This document shows, one piece after another, positions 18,467 through 26,836 of a DNA stretch of 64,000 nt; position 1 is the stretch's first letter; each line of letters begins with the position of its first letter. The stretch is taken from contig NZ_CP072941.1 in NCBI RefSeq assembly GCF_018069625.1, forward strand, positions 2,790,001-2,854,000, given 5' to 3'. The notes under the pieces are model-generated. The model searched no databases. It was not told the origin of the DNA and was given only the letters and a program-made list of their open reading frames with translations. This DNA is from Streptomyces yatensis (lineage in GTDB: Bacteria; Actinomycetota; Actinomycetes; Streptomycetales; Streptomycetaceae). The position numbers and the translations under genes were made by a program.

Positions 18467-18689
18467 GAGTGGAGTCCGGGCGGCCGGCGCACTGCCAACC
18501 TTCGTGCGTCGGCTGTCCCCGCAAACCGCTTTGTGCGCCCGGACAACGCCTGCGTCACCAGGCAACCGGCGCCACCCGCGCCGCATCGAGCACCACCTCC
18601 GCCGAACCGACGGCACCGCATCAGCATCACCCGTCACGAGCCCAGCGTTCCCTCAGGCGTCCCCCCTGGACGCCTCGCCGGAGGCACCG

Positions 18690-20135
18690 ATGAACGAGAT
18701 ACTTGACGCGATCCTGGCGTCGGACACAGCACCCGAGGACTTCGCGGCACTGCGCATCCCCGAGTCGTACCGCGCGGTGACCGTGCGCAAGGACGAGGCC
18801 GAGATGTTCGCGGGCCTCACCACCCGGGAGAAGGACCCCCGCAAGTCGTTGCACGTGGACGAGGTGCCGGTGCCGGAGCTCGGCCCCGGAGAGGCACTCG
18901 TCGCCGTGATGGCCAGTTCGGTCAACTACAACTCCGTGTGGACCTCGATCTTCGAGCCGCTGCCGACCTTCGGTTTCCTGGAGCGGTACGGCAAGCTCTC
19001 CCCCCTGGCCAAGCGGCACGACCTGCCCTACCACATCATCGGCTCCGACCTCGCGGGCGTCGTGCTGCGCACCGGCCCCGGTGTGAACGCCTGGCAGCCG
19101 GGCGCCGAGGTCGTCGCGCACTGTCTGTCGGTCGAGCTGGAGAGCTCCGACGGCCACAACGACACCATGCTCGACCCCGAGCAGCGCATCTGGGGCTTCG
19201 AGACCAACTTCGGCGGGCTCGCCGAGATCGCCCTGGTCAAGTCCAACCAGCTGATGCCCAAGCCCAAGCATCTGAGCTGGGAGGAGGCGGCCGCCCCGGG
19301 CCTGGTCAACTCCACCGCCTACCGGCAGCTGGTCTCCCGTAACGGCGCCGGGATGAAGCAGGGCGACAACGTCCTGATCTGGGGCGCGAGCGGCGGGCTC
19401 GGCTCCTACGCCACCCAGTTCGCGCTGGCCGGCGGCGCCAACCCGATCTGCGTGGTCTCCTCGCCGCAGAAGGCCGAGATCTGCCGGCGGATGGGCGCCG
19501 AGGCGATCATCGACCGCACCGCCGAGGACTACAAGTTCTGGAAGGACGAGGGCACCCAGGACCCGCGCGAGTGGAAGCGGTTCGGCAAGAAGATCCGCGA
19601 GCTGACCGGCGGCGAGGACGTGGACATCGTCTTCGAGCACCCGGGCCGGGAGACCTTCGGCGCGTCCGTCTATGTCACCCGTAAGGGCGGCACGATCGTC
19701 ACCTGCGCCTCGACCTCCGGCTACACCCACGAGTACGACAACCGCTACCTGTGGATGCAGCTCAAGCGGATCATCGGGTCGCACTTCGCCAACTACCGCG
19801 AGGCGTGGGAGGCCAACCGCCTGATCGCCAAGGGCAAGATCCACCCGACGCTGTCCAAGACCTACCGGCTGGAGGACACCGGACAGGCCGCGTACGACGT
19901 CCACCGCAACCTCCACCAGGGCAAGGTCGGCGTGCTCTGCCTGGCCCCCGAGGAGGGCATGGGCGTGCGCGACCAGGCGATGCGCGAACGGCACATCGAC
20001 GGCATCAATCTGTTCCGTGACGACTCGTCGGAGCGGACCGACAAGCACAGCCGTGACGACTCGTCGGAGCGGACCGACAAGCACAGCCGTGACGACTCGT
20101 CGGAGCGGACCACCAAGCACGGCCGGGACATCTGA
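18690..20135 (+). CDS. ccr: Crotonyl-CoA carboxylase/reductase
   Basis: A 481-residue NADPH-dependent enzyme that reductively carboxylates crotonyl-CoA to ethylmalonyl-CoA, the signature step of the ethylmalonyl-CoA pathway and a source of polyketide extender units. The medium-chain reductase fold shows NVLIWGASGGLGSYATQFAL as the cofactor site. With the ATG at 18690, the four CO2-pocket residues fall at N81, F170, E171 and H365, the positions reported for the Kitasatospora enzyme, which confirms the start. GGAGG lies 5 nt upstream. The C-terminus carries three near-identical 12-residue repeats (RDDSSERTDKHS) beyond the usual end of the family. The stop overlaps the next ATG (TGATG). Confidence 0.97.
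   Translation: MNEILDAILASDTAPEDFAALRIPESYRAVTVRKDEAEMFAGLTTREKDPRKSLHVDEVPVPELGPGEALVAVMASSVNYNSVWTSIFEPLPTFGFLERYGKLSPLAKRHDLPYHIIGSDLAGVVLRTGPGVNAWQPGAEVVAHCLSVELESSDGHNDTMLDPEQRIWGFETNFGGLAEIALVKSNQLMPKPKHLSWEEAAAPGLVNSTAYRQLVSRNGAGMKQGDNVLIWGASGGLGSYATQFALAGGANPICVVSSPQKAEICRRMGAEAIIDRTAEDYKFWKDEGTQDPREWKRFGKKIRELTGGEDVDIVFEHPGRETFGASVYVTRKGGTIVTCASTSGYTHEYDNRYLWMQLKRIIGSHFANYREAWEANRLIAKGKIHPTLSKTYRLEDTGQAAYDVHRNLHQGKVGVLCLAPEEGMGVRDQAMRERHIDGINLFRDDSSERTDKHSRDDSSERTDKHSRDDSSERTTKHGRDI
20016..20123 (+). repeat. Three 36-bp in-frame tandem repeats at the ccr 3' end
   Basis: Units 20016-20051 and 20052-20087 are identical; 20088-20123 differs at two positions. They encode RDDSSERTDKHS twice, then RDDSSERTTKHG. 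The high identity suggests recent slippage or duplication. Confidence 0.95.
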
Positions 20136-22153
20136 TGAGTGGCACACCCCGCCCCAAGGACCGGCCCTGGCTGATGCGCACCTACGCCGGGCACTCCACC
20201 GCCGAGGCGTCCAACGAGCTGTACCGGCGCAACCTGGCCAAGGGCCAGACCGGGCTCTCGGTCGCCTTCGACCTGCCCACCCAGACCGGCTACGACCCCG
20301 ACCACATCCTCGCCCGCGGCGAGGTGGGCCGGGTCGGGGTCCCGGTCTCCCATCTGGGCGACATGCGGCGGCTGTTCCAGGAGATCCCCCTGGAACGGAT
20401 GAACACCTCCATGACGATCAACGCGACCGCGATGTGGCTGCTGGCGCTGTATCAGGTCGTGGCGGAGGAGCACGGTGCGGACATCGGCAAGCTCCAGGGG
20501 ACGACGCAGAACGACATCGTCAAGGAGTACCTCTCGCGCGGGACGCATGTCTTCCCGCCGGGCCCGAGCCTGCGGCTGACCACCGACATGATCGCGTACA
20601 CGGTCAACCACATCCCCAAGTGGAATCCGATCAACATCTGCAGCTACCACCTGCAGGAGGCCGGGGCCACTCCGGTGCAGGAGATCGCCTTCGCGATGTC
20701 CACGGCGGTCGCCGTATTGGACGCGGTGTTCGCCTCCGGCCAGATTCCCGAGGACCGTAAGGGCGACGTGGTGGCCCGGATCTCCTTCTTCGTGAACGCG
20801 GGCGTCCGCTTCATCGAGGAGATGTGCAAGATGCGCGCCTTCGGCCGCATCTGGGACCGGATCACCCGTGAGCGGTACGGCATCGAGAACCCCAAGCACC
20901 GCCGGTTCCGCTACGGCGTCCAGGTGAACTCGCTCGGCCTGACCGAGGCCCAGCCGGAGAACAACGTCCAGCGCATCGTCCTGGAGATGCTGGCCGTCAC
21001 CCTCTCCAAGGACGCCCGCGCCCGCGCGGTCCAGCTCCCGGCCTGGAACGAGGCGCTGGGCCTGCCCCGCCCGTGGGACCAGCAGTGGTCGCTGCGCATC
21101 CAGCAGGTGCTCGCCCTGGAGAGCGATCTGCTGGAGTACGACGACATCTTCGAGGGCTCCCATGTGATCGAGGCCAAGGTCGCCACGCTGGTGGAGGAGG
21201 CCGAGGCCGAGATGGAGCGGATCGAGAAGATGGGCGGGGCGATGGCCGCCGTCGAGACCGGCTATCTCAAGGCGCAGCTCGTGGCCTCGCACGCCGAGCG
21301 CAGGGCGCGGATCGAGGCGGGCGAGGAGAAGATCGTCGGCGTCAACTGCTACGAGTCCACCGAGCCCAATCCGCTCACCGCCGATCTCGACACCGCGATC
21401 ATGACAGTGGACCCGGAGAACGAGGCGCGGGTCGTATCCGCCCTGCACACGTGGCGCGAACAGCGCGACGAGGGCCCCGCCCAGGAAGCCCTCGGCGCCC
21501 TCCGTAAGGCCGCCGCGGGGACCGAGAACCTGATGCCGGCGACCCTGGCCTGCGCCCGCGCGGGCGTGACCACCGGGGAGTGGTCCTGGGCGCTGCGCGA
21601 TGTCTTCGGTGAGTACCGCGCCCCCACCGGGGTCGGCGGCGCGCCGCTGGCCGTCGCCCCGGAGGCCGGCTCCCTGCTGTCCACCGTCCGCGAGAAGGTC
21701 GAGAAGACGGCGGCCGACCTCGGCGGCGGCAGGCTGCGGCTGCTGGTCGGCAAGCCCGGCCTGGACGGGCACAGCAACGGCGCCGAGCAGATCGCCGTAC
21801 GGGCCAGGGACGCCGGTTTCGAGGTGGTCTACCAGGGGATCCGGCTCACCCCCGAGCAGATCGTCTCGGCGGCCGTGGCCGAGGATGTGCACTGCGTCGG
21901 GCTGTCCATCCTGTCCGGTTCGCATGCCGAGCTGGTGCCGGACGTCCTGGAGCGGCTGCGCGACGCGGGTGCCCAGGACATCCCCGTCATCGTGGGCGGG
22001 ATCATCCCGGCCGGGGACGCGGCCACGCTGCGCGCCGCGGGTGTCGCCGCCGTTTTCACCCCCAAGGACTTCGGTATCACGGAGATCATCGGCCGTATCG
22101 TCGATGAGATCCGCGCCGCGAACACGCTTCCCCCTCTGGAGGTTCTCGTATGA
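20135..22153 (+). CDS. ecm: Ethylmalonyl-CoA mutase (B12-dependent, MeaA-type)
   Basis: A 672-residue single-chain adenosylcobalamin mutase converting ethylmalonyl-CoA to methylsuccinyl-CoA. The N-terminal two-thirds form the substrate barrel (TYAGHSTAEASNELYRRNLA, TGLSVAFDLPTQTGYD). The C-terminal B12 domain has D544-x-H546-x-x-G (DGHSNG), LSGSH and GGIIP. The length suits MeaA/Ecm rather than two-subunit methylmalonyl-CoA mutase, and the place between ccr and the lyase supports ethylmalonyl-CoA as substrate. The start ATG overlaps the ccr stop by 1 bp and the stop overlaps the next gene by 4 bp. Confidence 0.93.
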   Translation: MSGTPRPKDRPWLMRTYAGHSTAEASNELYRRNLAKGQTGLSVAFDLPTQTGYDPDHILARGEVGRVGVPVSHLGDMRRLFQEIPLERMNTSMTINATAMWLLALYQVVAEEHGADIGKLQGTTQNDIVKEYLSRGTHVFPPGPSLRLTTDMIAYTVNHIPKWNPINICSYHLQEAGATPVQEIAFAMSTAVAVLDAVFASGQIPEDRKGDVVARISFFVNAGVRFIEEMCKMRAFGRIWDRITRERYGIENPKHRRFRYGVQVNSLGLTEAQPENNVQRIVLEMLAVTLSKDARARAVQLPAWNEALGLPRPWDQQWSLRIQQVLALESDLLEYDDIFEGSHVIEAKVATLVEEAEAEMERIEKMGGAMAAVETGYLKAQLVASHAERRARIEAGEEKIVGVNCYESTEPNPLTADLDTAIMTVDPENEARVVSALHTWREQRDEGPAQEALGALRKAAAGTENLMPATLACARAGVTTGEWSWALRDVFGEYRAPTGVGGAPLAVAPEAGSLLSTVREKVEKTAADLGGGRLRLLVGKPGLDGHSNGAEQIAVRARDAGFEVVYQGIRLTPEQIVSAAVAEDVHCVGLSILSGSHAELVPDVLERLRDAGAQDIPVIVGGIIPAGDAATLRAAGVAAVFTPKDFGITEIIGRIVDEIRAANTLPPLEVLV

Positions 22154-23130
22154 CCGCCCCCGACCGCGCAGATTCCGCGACCCGGCTGCGCCCCCGCCGC
22201 TCCTGCCTGGCCGTCCCCGGCTCCAATCCGCGCTTCCTGGAGAAGGCCCAGGGGCTCGCGGCCGACCAGGTCTTCCTGGACCTGGAGGACGCCTGTGCGC
22301 CGCTGGCCAAGGAGGACGCCCGGCACACCATCGTCAAGGCGCTGAACGAGGGCGACTGGACCGGTAAGACCCGGGTGGTGCGGGTCAACGACTGGACCAC
22401 CCACTGGACGTACCGGGACGTCATCACGGTCGTCGAGGGCGCGGGCCCCAACCTGGACTGCATCATGCTGCCCAAGGTGCAGGACGCCCAGCAGGTGATC
22501 GCGCTGGATCTGCTGCTCACCCAGATCGAGAAGACGATGGGCTTCGAGGTCGGGCGGATCGGCATCGAGGCGCAGATCGAGAACGCCAAGGGCCTGGTCA
22601 ACGTGGACGAGATCGCGGGCGCCTCGTCGCGCCTGGAGACCATCGTCTTCGGCCCGGCCGACTTCATGGCGTCCATCAATATGAAGTCGCTGGTCGTGGG
22701 CGAGCAGCCGCCCGGCTATCCGGCGGACGCCTATCACTACATCCTGATGCGGATCCTGATGGCGGCCCGCACCCATGACCTCCAGGCGATCGACGGCCCC
22801 TACCTGCAGATCCGGAACGTGGACGGCTTCCGCGAGGTGGCCGGGCGCGCGGCCGCCCTCGGCTACGACGGGAAGTGGGTGCTGCACCCCGGCCAGGTGG
22901 AGGCGGCCAACGAGGTCTTCTCGCCGTCCCAGGAGGACTACGACCACGCCGAGCTGATCCTGGACGCCTATGACTACTGCACCTCGGCGGAGGGCGGCAT
23001 GAAGGGCTCGGCGATGCTCGGCGACGAGATGATCGACGAGGCCAGCCGCAAGATGGCCCTGGTCGTCGCGGGCAAGGGCCGCGCCGCCGGGATGACCCGT
23101 ACGTCCACCTTCCAGCCCCCGGAGGCATGA
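22150..23130 (+). CDS. HpcH/HpaI-type CoA ester lyase (beta-methylmalyl-CoA/malyl-CoA lyase)
   Basis: A 326-residue CitE-like aldolase, expected to split beta-methylmalyl-CoA into propionyl-CoA and glyoxylate, the last carbon-carbon cleavage of the ethylmalonyl-CoA pathway. Visible motifs are RRSCLAVPGSNPRFLEKA (CoA phosphate), FLDLEDACAP (metal-binding acidic residues), a basic Arg in RVVRVNDW, and IEAQIENAKGLVNVDEIA with the second metal-binding Glu. Its start overlaps the mutase stop (ATGA). MaoC hydratase follows after 3 bp. It could also act on malyl-CoA. Confidence 0.9.
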   Translation: MTAPDRADSATRLRPRRSCLAVPGSNPRFLEKAQGLAADQVFLDLEDACAPLAKEDARHTIVKALNEGDWTGKTRVVRVNDWTTHWTYRDVITVVEGAGPNLDCIMLPKVQDAQQVIALDLLLTQIEKTMGFEVGRIGIEAQIENAKGLVNVDEIAGASSRLETIVFGPADFMASINMKSLVVGEQPPGYPADAYHYILMRILMAARTHDLQAIDGPYLQIRNVDGFREVAGRAAALGYDGKWVLHPGQVEAANEVFSPSQEDYDHAELILDAYDYCTSAEGGMKGSAMLGDEMIDEASRKMALVVAGKGRAAGMTRTSTFQPPEA

Positions 23131-23133
23131 GCC

Positions 23134-23640
23134 ATGCAGTTCGGCCGTACCTATGAGGAGTTCACGGTGGGCGACGTCTACCGGCACTGGCCGGGGAAGA
23201 CGGTCACCGAGTACGACGACCACCTTTTCTGTCTGCTCACCATGAACCACCACCCGCTGCACATGGACAGCAACTACGCCGAGAAGACGACCGATTTCGG
23301 CAAGAACGTGGTGGTCGGGAACTACATCTACTCACTGCTCCTGGGGATGTCCGTCCCCGATGTCTCCGGAAAGGCCATCGCCAATCTGGAGGTCGAGTCG
23401 CTACGGCATGTCGCACCCACCTTCCACGGCGACACGATCTACGGCGAGACGACGGTCCTCGACAAGACGCCGTCGAAGTCCAAGACGGACCGGGGCATCG
23501 TGCAGGTGGAGACCAAGGGCTACAAGCAGGACGGCACCCTGGTCTGCGTCTTCCGGCGCAAGGTGATGGTGCCGACCGCCACGTACATCAAGGAGCGGGG
23601 CGGCGAGCAGCCGGGCCGCCCGGAGCTGGGAGAGCAGTGA
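23134..23640 (+). CDS. MaoC-type dehydratase (probable mesaconyl-CoA hydratase)
   Basis: A 168-residue hot-dog-fold hydratase. The hydratase-2 region reads EYDDHLFCLLTMNHHPLHMD, supplying the Asp/His catalytic pair, with VVGNYIYSLLLGM as the central helix. In this operon it most likely hydrates mesaconyl-CoA to beta-methylmalyl-CoA. It is about half the length of the double-hot-dog mesaconyl-CoA hydratases of alphaproteobacteria, so it probably works as a dimer. The gene is tightly packed between the lyase and the dehydrogenase (3- and 1-bp gaps). Confidence 0.85.
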   Translation: MQFGRTYEEFTVGDVYRHWPGKTVTEYDDHLFCLLTMNHHPLHMDSNYAEKTTDFGKNVVVGNYIYSLLLGMSVPDVSGKAIANLEVESLRHVAPTFHGDTIYGETTVLDKTPSKSKTDRGIVQVETKGYKQDGTLVCVFRRKVMVPTATYIKERGGEQPGRPELGEQ

Positions 23641-23641
23641 T

Positions 23642-24844
23642 ATGAGCCGCCTGGCGCAGACCGAGGGCCTGACCGACATCCAGCGGGAGATCCTCTCCAC
23701 GGTCAGGGATTTTGTCGACAAGGAGATCCTGCCGGTCGCGACGGAACTGGAACATCGCGATGAATATCCGACCGCGATCGTCGAGGGGCTGAAGGAACTC
23801 GGCGTCTTCGGGCTGATGATCCCGGAGGAATACGGCGGTCTGGGTGAGTCACTGCTCACTTACGCGCTGTGTGTGGAGGAGATCGCACGCGGCTGGATGA
23901 GCGTCTCGGGCATCATCAACACCCACTTCATCGTGGCGTACATGCTCAAGCAGCACGGCACCGAGGAACAGAAGGAGTATTTCCTTCCCAAGATGGCGCT
24001 GGGCGAGATCCGGGGCGCCTTCTCGATGTCGGAGCCGGGGCTGGGCTCGGATGTGTCGGCCATCACCAGCAAGGCGGTTCAGGACGGCGACGAGTACGTC
24101 CTGAACGGACAGAAGATGTGGCTGACCAACGGCGGCACCTCCACCCTGGTGGCGGTTCTGTGCCGGACCGGTGACGCCCAGGAGGGGATCGCGCCGCACA
24201 AGGCGATGACCACCTTCCTGGTCGAGAAGGAGCCGGGCTTCGGCGAGGTCCGGCCCGGTCTGACCATCCCCGGCAAGATCGACAAGATGGGCTACAAGGG
24301 CGTCGACACCACCGAGCTCATCATGGACGGACTGCGCATTCCGGCCGATCGGGTGCTCGGCGGGACGCCGAACCGAGGTTTTTACCAAATGATGGACGGA
24401 GTCGAGGTCGGCCGGGTGAATGTCGCCGCCCGCGGCTGTGGCGTGGCGCGGCGCGCTTTCGAGCTGGGCGTCGCATACGCACAGCAGCGGCATACCTTCG
24501 GCAAGCCGATCGCACAGCACCAGGCCATCCAGTTCAAACTGGCCGAAATGGGAACAAAGGTCGAGGCGGCTCATGCGATGATGGTCAATGCGGCCCGGAA
24601 GAAGGATTCCGGGGCGCGCAACGACCTCGAGGCGGGAATGGCCAAGTACCTCGCGTCGGAGTACTGCAAAGAGGTCGTGGAGGACGCCTTCCGCATCCAC
24701 GGCGGGTACGGCTTCTCCAAGGAATACGAGATCGAGCGCCTCTACCGAGAGGCACCGATGCTTCTCATCGGCGAAGGTACCGCTGAGATTCAGAAAATGA
24801 TTATTGGACGGAGACTCCTGGAGGAATACCGAACCCAAGACTGA
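23642..24844 (+). CDS. Acyl-CoA dehydrogenase (probable methylsuccinyl-CoA dehydrogenase)
   Basis: A 400-residue FAD flavoprotein. Signature regions are GAFSMSEPGLGSDVSAI and KMWLTNGG (FAD/substrate), RHTFGKPIAQHQAIQFKLA, and GEGTAEIQ, whose Glu378 is the catalytic base. As the last gene of the ccr operon it should oxidise methylsuccinyl-CoA to mesaconyl-CoA. It has the standard acyl-CoA dehydrogenase length and lacks the long N-terminal extension of the Rhodobacter enzyme. Parts of the gene use more A/T-ending codons than its neighbours. It starts 1 bp after the hydratase stop. Confidence 0.88.
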   Translation: MSRLAQTEGLTDIQREILSTVRDFVDKEILPVATELEHRDEYPTAIVEGLKELGVFGLMIPEEYGGLGESLLTYALCVEEIARGWMSVSGIINTHFIVAYMLKQHGTEEQKEYFLPKMALGEIRGAFSMSEPGLGSDVSAITSKAVQDGDEYVLNGQKMWLTNGGTSTLVAVLCRTGDAQEGIAPHKAMTTFLVEKEPGFGEVRPGLTIPGKIDKMGYKGVDTTELIMDGLRIPADRVLGGTPNRGFYQMMDGVEVGRVNVAARGCGVARRAFELGVAYAQQRHTFGKPIAQHQAIQFKLAEMGTKVEAAHAMMVNAARKKDSGARNDLEAGMAKYLASEYCKEVVEDAFRIHGGYGFSKEYEIERLYREAPMLLIGEGTAEIQKMIIGRRLLEEYRTQD

Positions 24845-25024
24845 ACGTCCCTTTTGGGGTGGTATCCGAGAGAAGAAGGTCACACCGCGCCGCGGGTCTT
24901 CGGCCACTGACCAGCCACCGACAGGCCCCGGCGCTTGCCCAGTTACCGCTCGCAACCGATACCATCCGGGAAAGCCGCCGTCCCCAGTCTTGCGTCGCGG
25001 CATCCTCCGCTACGAAGGTCATCC

Positions 25025-25681
25025 ATGCCCCACAGCCAATCCTCTGCACAACGCGACAGCCCGTTCGGTGTACGCCTCGCGCGCGGAGCATCGCCGTGGC
25101 TCCTCCCGACCGTCGCCACCGCGGCGGTCAGTCTCGCTCGGGCCCGCCGCTCCGGACGCTGGGCGGCGGCCGCCGTGCCCGCCACCGCGCTCGCGGCGGG
25201 CATGCTGTGGTTCTTCCGCGACCCCGAGAGAGAGATCACGCAAGGCCGTGTGATCTCCCCGGCCGACGGTGTGGTGCAGAGCATCATGCCGTGGAAGGAC
25301 GGGCGCACGCGCGTCGCCATCTTCATGAGCCCGCTCAATGTTCACGTCAACCGCGCCCCGCTGGCCGGCACCGTGACCTCCGTGGAGCACATCCCCGGCG
25401 GCTTCGTTCCCGCGTTCAACAAGGAGAGCGAGAACAACGAGCGGGTCGTCTGGCACTTCGACACCGAGCTCGGCGACATCGAGATGGTCCAGATCGCCGG
25501 TGCGGTCGCCCGGCGTATCGTGCCCTATGTGCCACAGGGCACGAAGGTCGAGCAGGGTGAGCGGATCGGTCTCATCCGCTTCGGCTCGCGGGTCGACATC
25601 TACCTTCCCGAGGGTGTCGAGGTCGCGGTCGAGGTCGGCCAGGCCACCACCGCGGGGGTGACACGCCTTGACCGTGATTGA
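25025..25681 (+). CDS. psd: Phosphatidylserine decarboxylase, pyruvoyl type (short form)
   Basis: A 218-residue proenzyme that makes phosphatidylethanolamine at the membrane. The N-terminal hydrophobic segment (TVATAAVSLARARR, then AAAVPATALAAGMLWFF) is followed by FRDPERE, VISPADGVV and IFMSPLNVHVNRAP. Self-cleavage at FGS, with S188 becoming the pyruvoyl group of a 31-residue alpha chain, is typical of the short archaetidylserine/PS decarboxylase group. The ATG at 25025 is preferred; an in-frame ATG 90 bp upstream lacks family similarity. pssA overlaps its end. The gap of 180 bp from the ccr operon may hold its own promoter. Confidence 0.92.
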   Translation: MPHSQSSAQRDSPFGVRLARGASPWLLPTVATAAVSLARARRSGRWAAAAVPATALAAGMLWFFRDPEREITQGRVISPADGVVQSIMPWKDGRTRVAIFMSPLNVHVNRAPLAGTVTSVEHIPGGFVPAFNKESENNERVVWHFDTELGDIEMVQIAGAVARRIVPYVPQGTKVEQGERIGLIRFGSRVDIYLPEGVEVAVEVGQATTAGVTRLDRD

Positions 25682-26528
25682 TCCCGACACACAGGCCACC
25701 TGGGTCCCCGAGGCCGAGGTGGACGCCGTCGACGAGACGGACGACATGCCGCTGTCGACGCGACTGTCGATAGCCGACACGCTGACCCTGGGCAACGCCA
25801 CCTGTGGCTTCCTGGCGGTCTACTTCACCACCACCGGCGTCCTCATCCCGCACCTGACGGGCAGCGAGGACGGCGGGATGACCCGGCACAGCGCGGCGTC
25901 CGCCGTGATGCTGATGCTGCTCGCCTCCGTCTTCGACCTCTTCGACGGACTGGTCGCGCGGAAGCTGCGCAGCTCGGCGATGGGCGCGGAGCTGGACAAC
26001 CTCTCCGACCTGATCAGCTTCGGACTGGCCCCCGCGTACTTCGTCCTCGTCTGGGGCATGGTTTCCGACGACGCGTACCAGCGGGTCTCGGTGGTGGGCG
26101 CGATCGTGGTGCTGCTGGCGGTGGTGCTACGGCTTGCCAGATTCTCCTGCGTCACGCTGCGTGACGGAGTCTTCCAGGGCATGCCGAGCCCCTTCGGCGC
26201 GCTGACGGTGGTCTCGGTGGTCCTGCTGGGCCTGCCGTTCGTGCCGACGCTGCTCGCGATCATCGGCGTCGCCTGGCTGATGGTGAGCCGCGTGGAGTAC
26301 CCCAAGCCGCGCGGCCGGCTCGCGGTGGCCATGCTCGGCTGGATCGTCACCAGCATGGCGCTGCTGGCGGCCTGGGCCTTCGAGGCCCCCGGCGGCGAGC
26401 TGCTGCTCCAGTCGGCCTGCGCCCTGCAGGTCGTCATGGGCGCGGTGATCCCCCTCTTCGCCACGGCCCGCCGGGTGAACGCCTTCCGCGACAACCGCCG
26501 CGAGGCGAGGGCAGCGCAGCTGCCGTAG
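25668..26528 (+). CDS. pssA: CDP-diacylglycerol-serine O-phosphatidyltransferase
   Basis: A 286-residue integral membrane enzyme making phosphatidylserine, the substrate of Psd. The CDP-alcohol phosphotransferase motif is complete (DLFDGLVAR, then G, D and D at the expected spacing to DNLSD), within about six to eight hydrophobic helices. The start is TTG at 25668 or GTG at 25674; GGGGGTG at 25653-25659 supports TTG. The start lies inside psd (14-bp overlap), so the two steps to phosphatidylethanolamine are translationally coupled. A strong terminator follows. Confidence 0.92.
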   Translation: MTVIDPDTQATWVPEAEVDAVDETDDMPLSTRLSIADTLTLGNATCGFLAVYFTTTGVLIPHLTGSEDGGMTRHSAASAVMLMLLASVFDLFDGLVARKLRSSAMGAELDNLSDLISFGLAPAYFVLVWGMVSDDAYQRVSVVGAIVVLLAVVLRLARFSCVTLRDGVFQGMPSPFGALTVVSVVLLGLPFVPTLLAIIGVAWLMVSRVEYPKPRGRLAVAMLGWIVTSMALLAAWAFEAPGGELLLQSACALQVVMGAVIPLFATARRVNAFRDNRREARAAQLP

Positions 26529-26546
26529 CGGCCTTCGGCCGCACCT

Positions 26547-26595
26547 GCCGAATGGGGTGGGCCCGAGCGCAATGCTCGGGCCCACCCCATTCGGC
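26547..26595. terminator. Bidirectional hairpin with a 22-bp perfect stem
   Basis: Positions 26547-26568 and 26574-26595 are perfectly complementary with a GCAAT loop, 18 bp after the pssA stop. It is long enough to stop both this operon and the convergent glycerate kinase gene. Confidence 0.85.
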
Positions 26596-26836
26596 GTTCC
26601 CGATGCGTTGCGCCCCGGCGGCGGGAGCACGCCCTGTGGGGGGCCGGGGCTGCGCCCCGGTTCGGGAAGGGGCGGGGTGGGGAACAGCCCCCACCGGGCG
26701 TCCGGCCGCGCGCCCCCGGGCAGCCCGCGTGGCCCAGCCGGGGACGACGGCCCCGGTGGGGCCGGGGCGCAGCCCCGATGGGGGCCGGGGGCTTGCCCCC
26801 GGTTCGGGGAAGGGCCACCGGCACCCCAGCCCGGGG
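26596..26836. repeat. GC-rich intergenic region with short hairpins
   Basis: About 240 bp between convergent genes, with no supported ORF. It contains several short inverted repeats such as GGGGGCTTGCCCCC and CCGGGGCGCAGCCCCG and direct repeats of a GGTTCGGG(G)AAGGG motif, a sequence style common between Streptomyces genes. Confidence 0.6.

Noticed and set aside
20135..22153. Methylmalonyl-CoA mutase
   Set aside because: Single-chain MeaA-type length and position between ccr and the lyase favour ethylmalonyl-CoA mutase.
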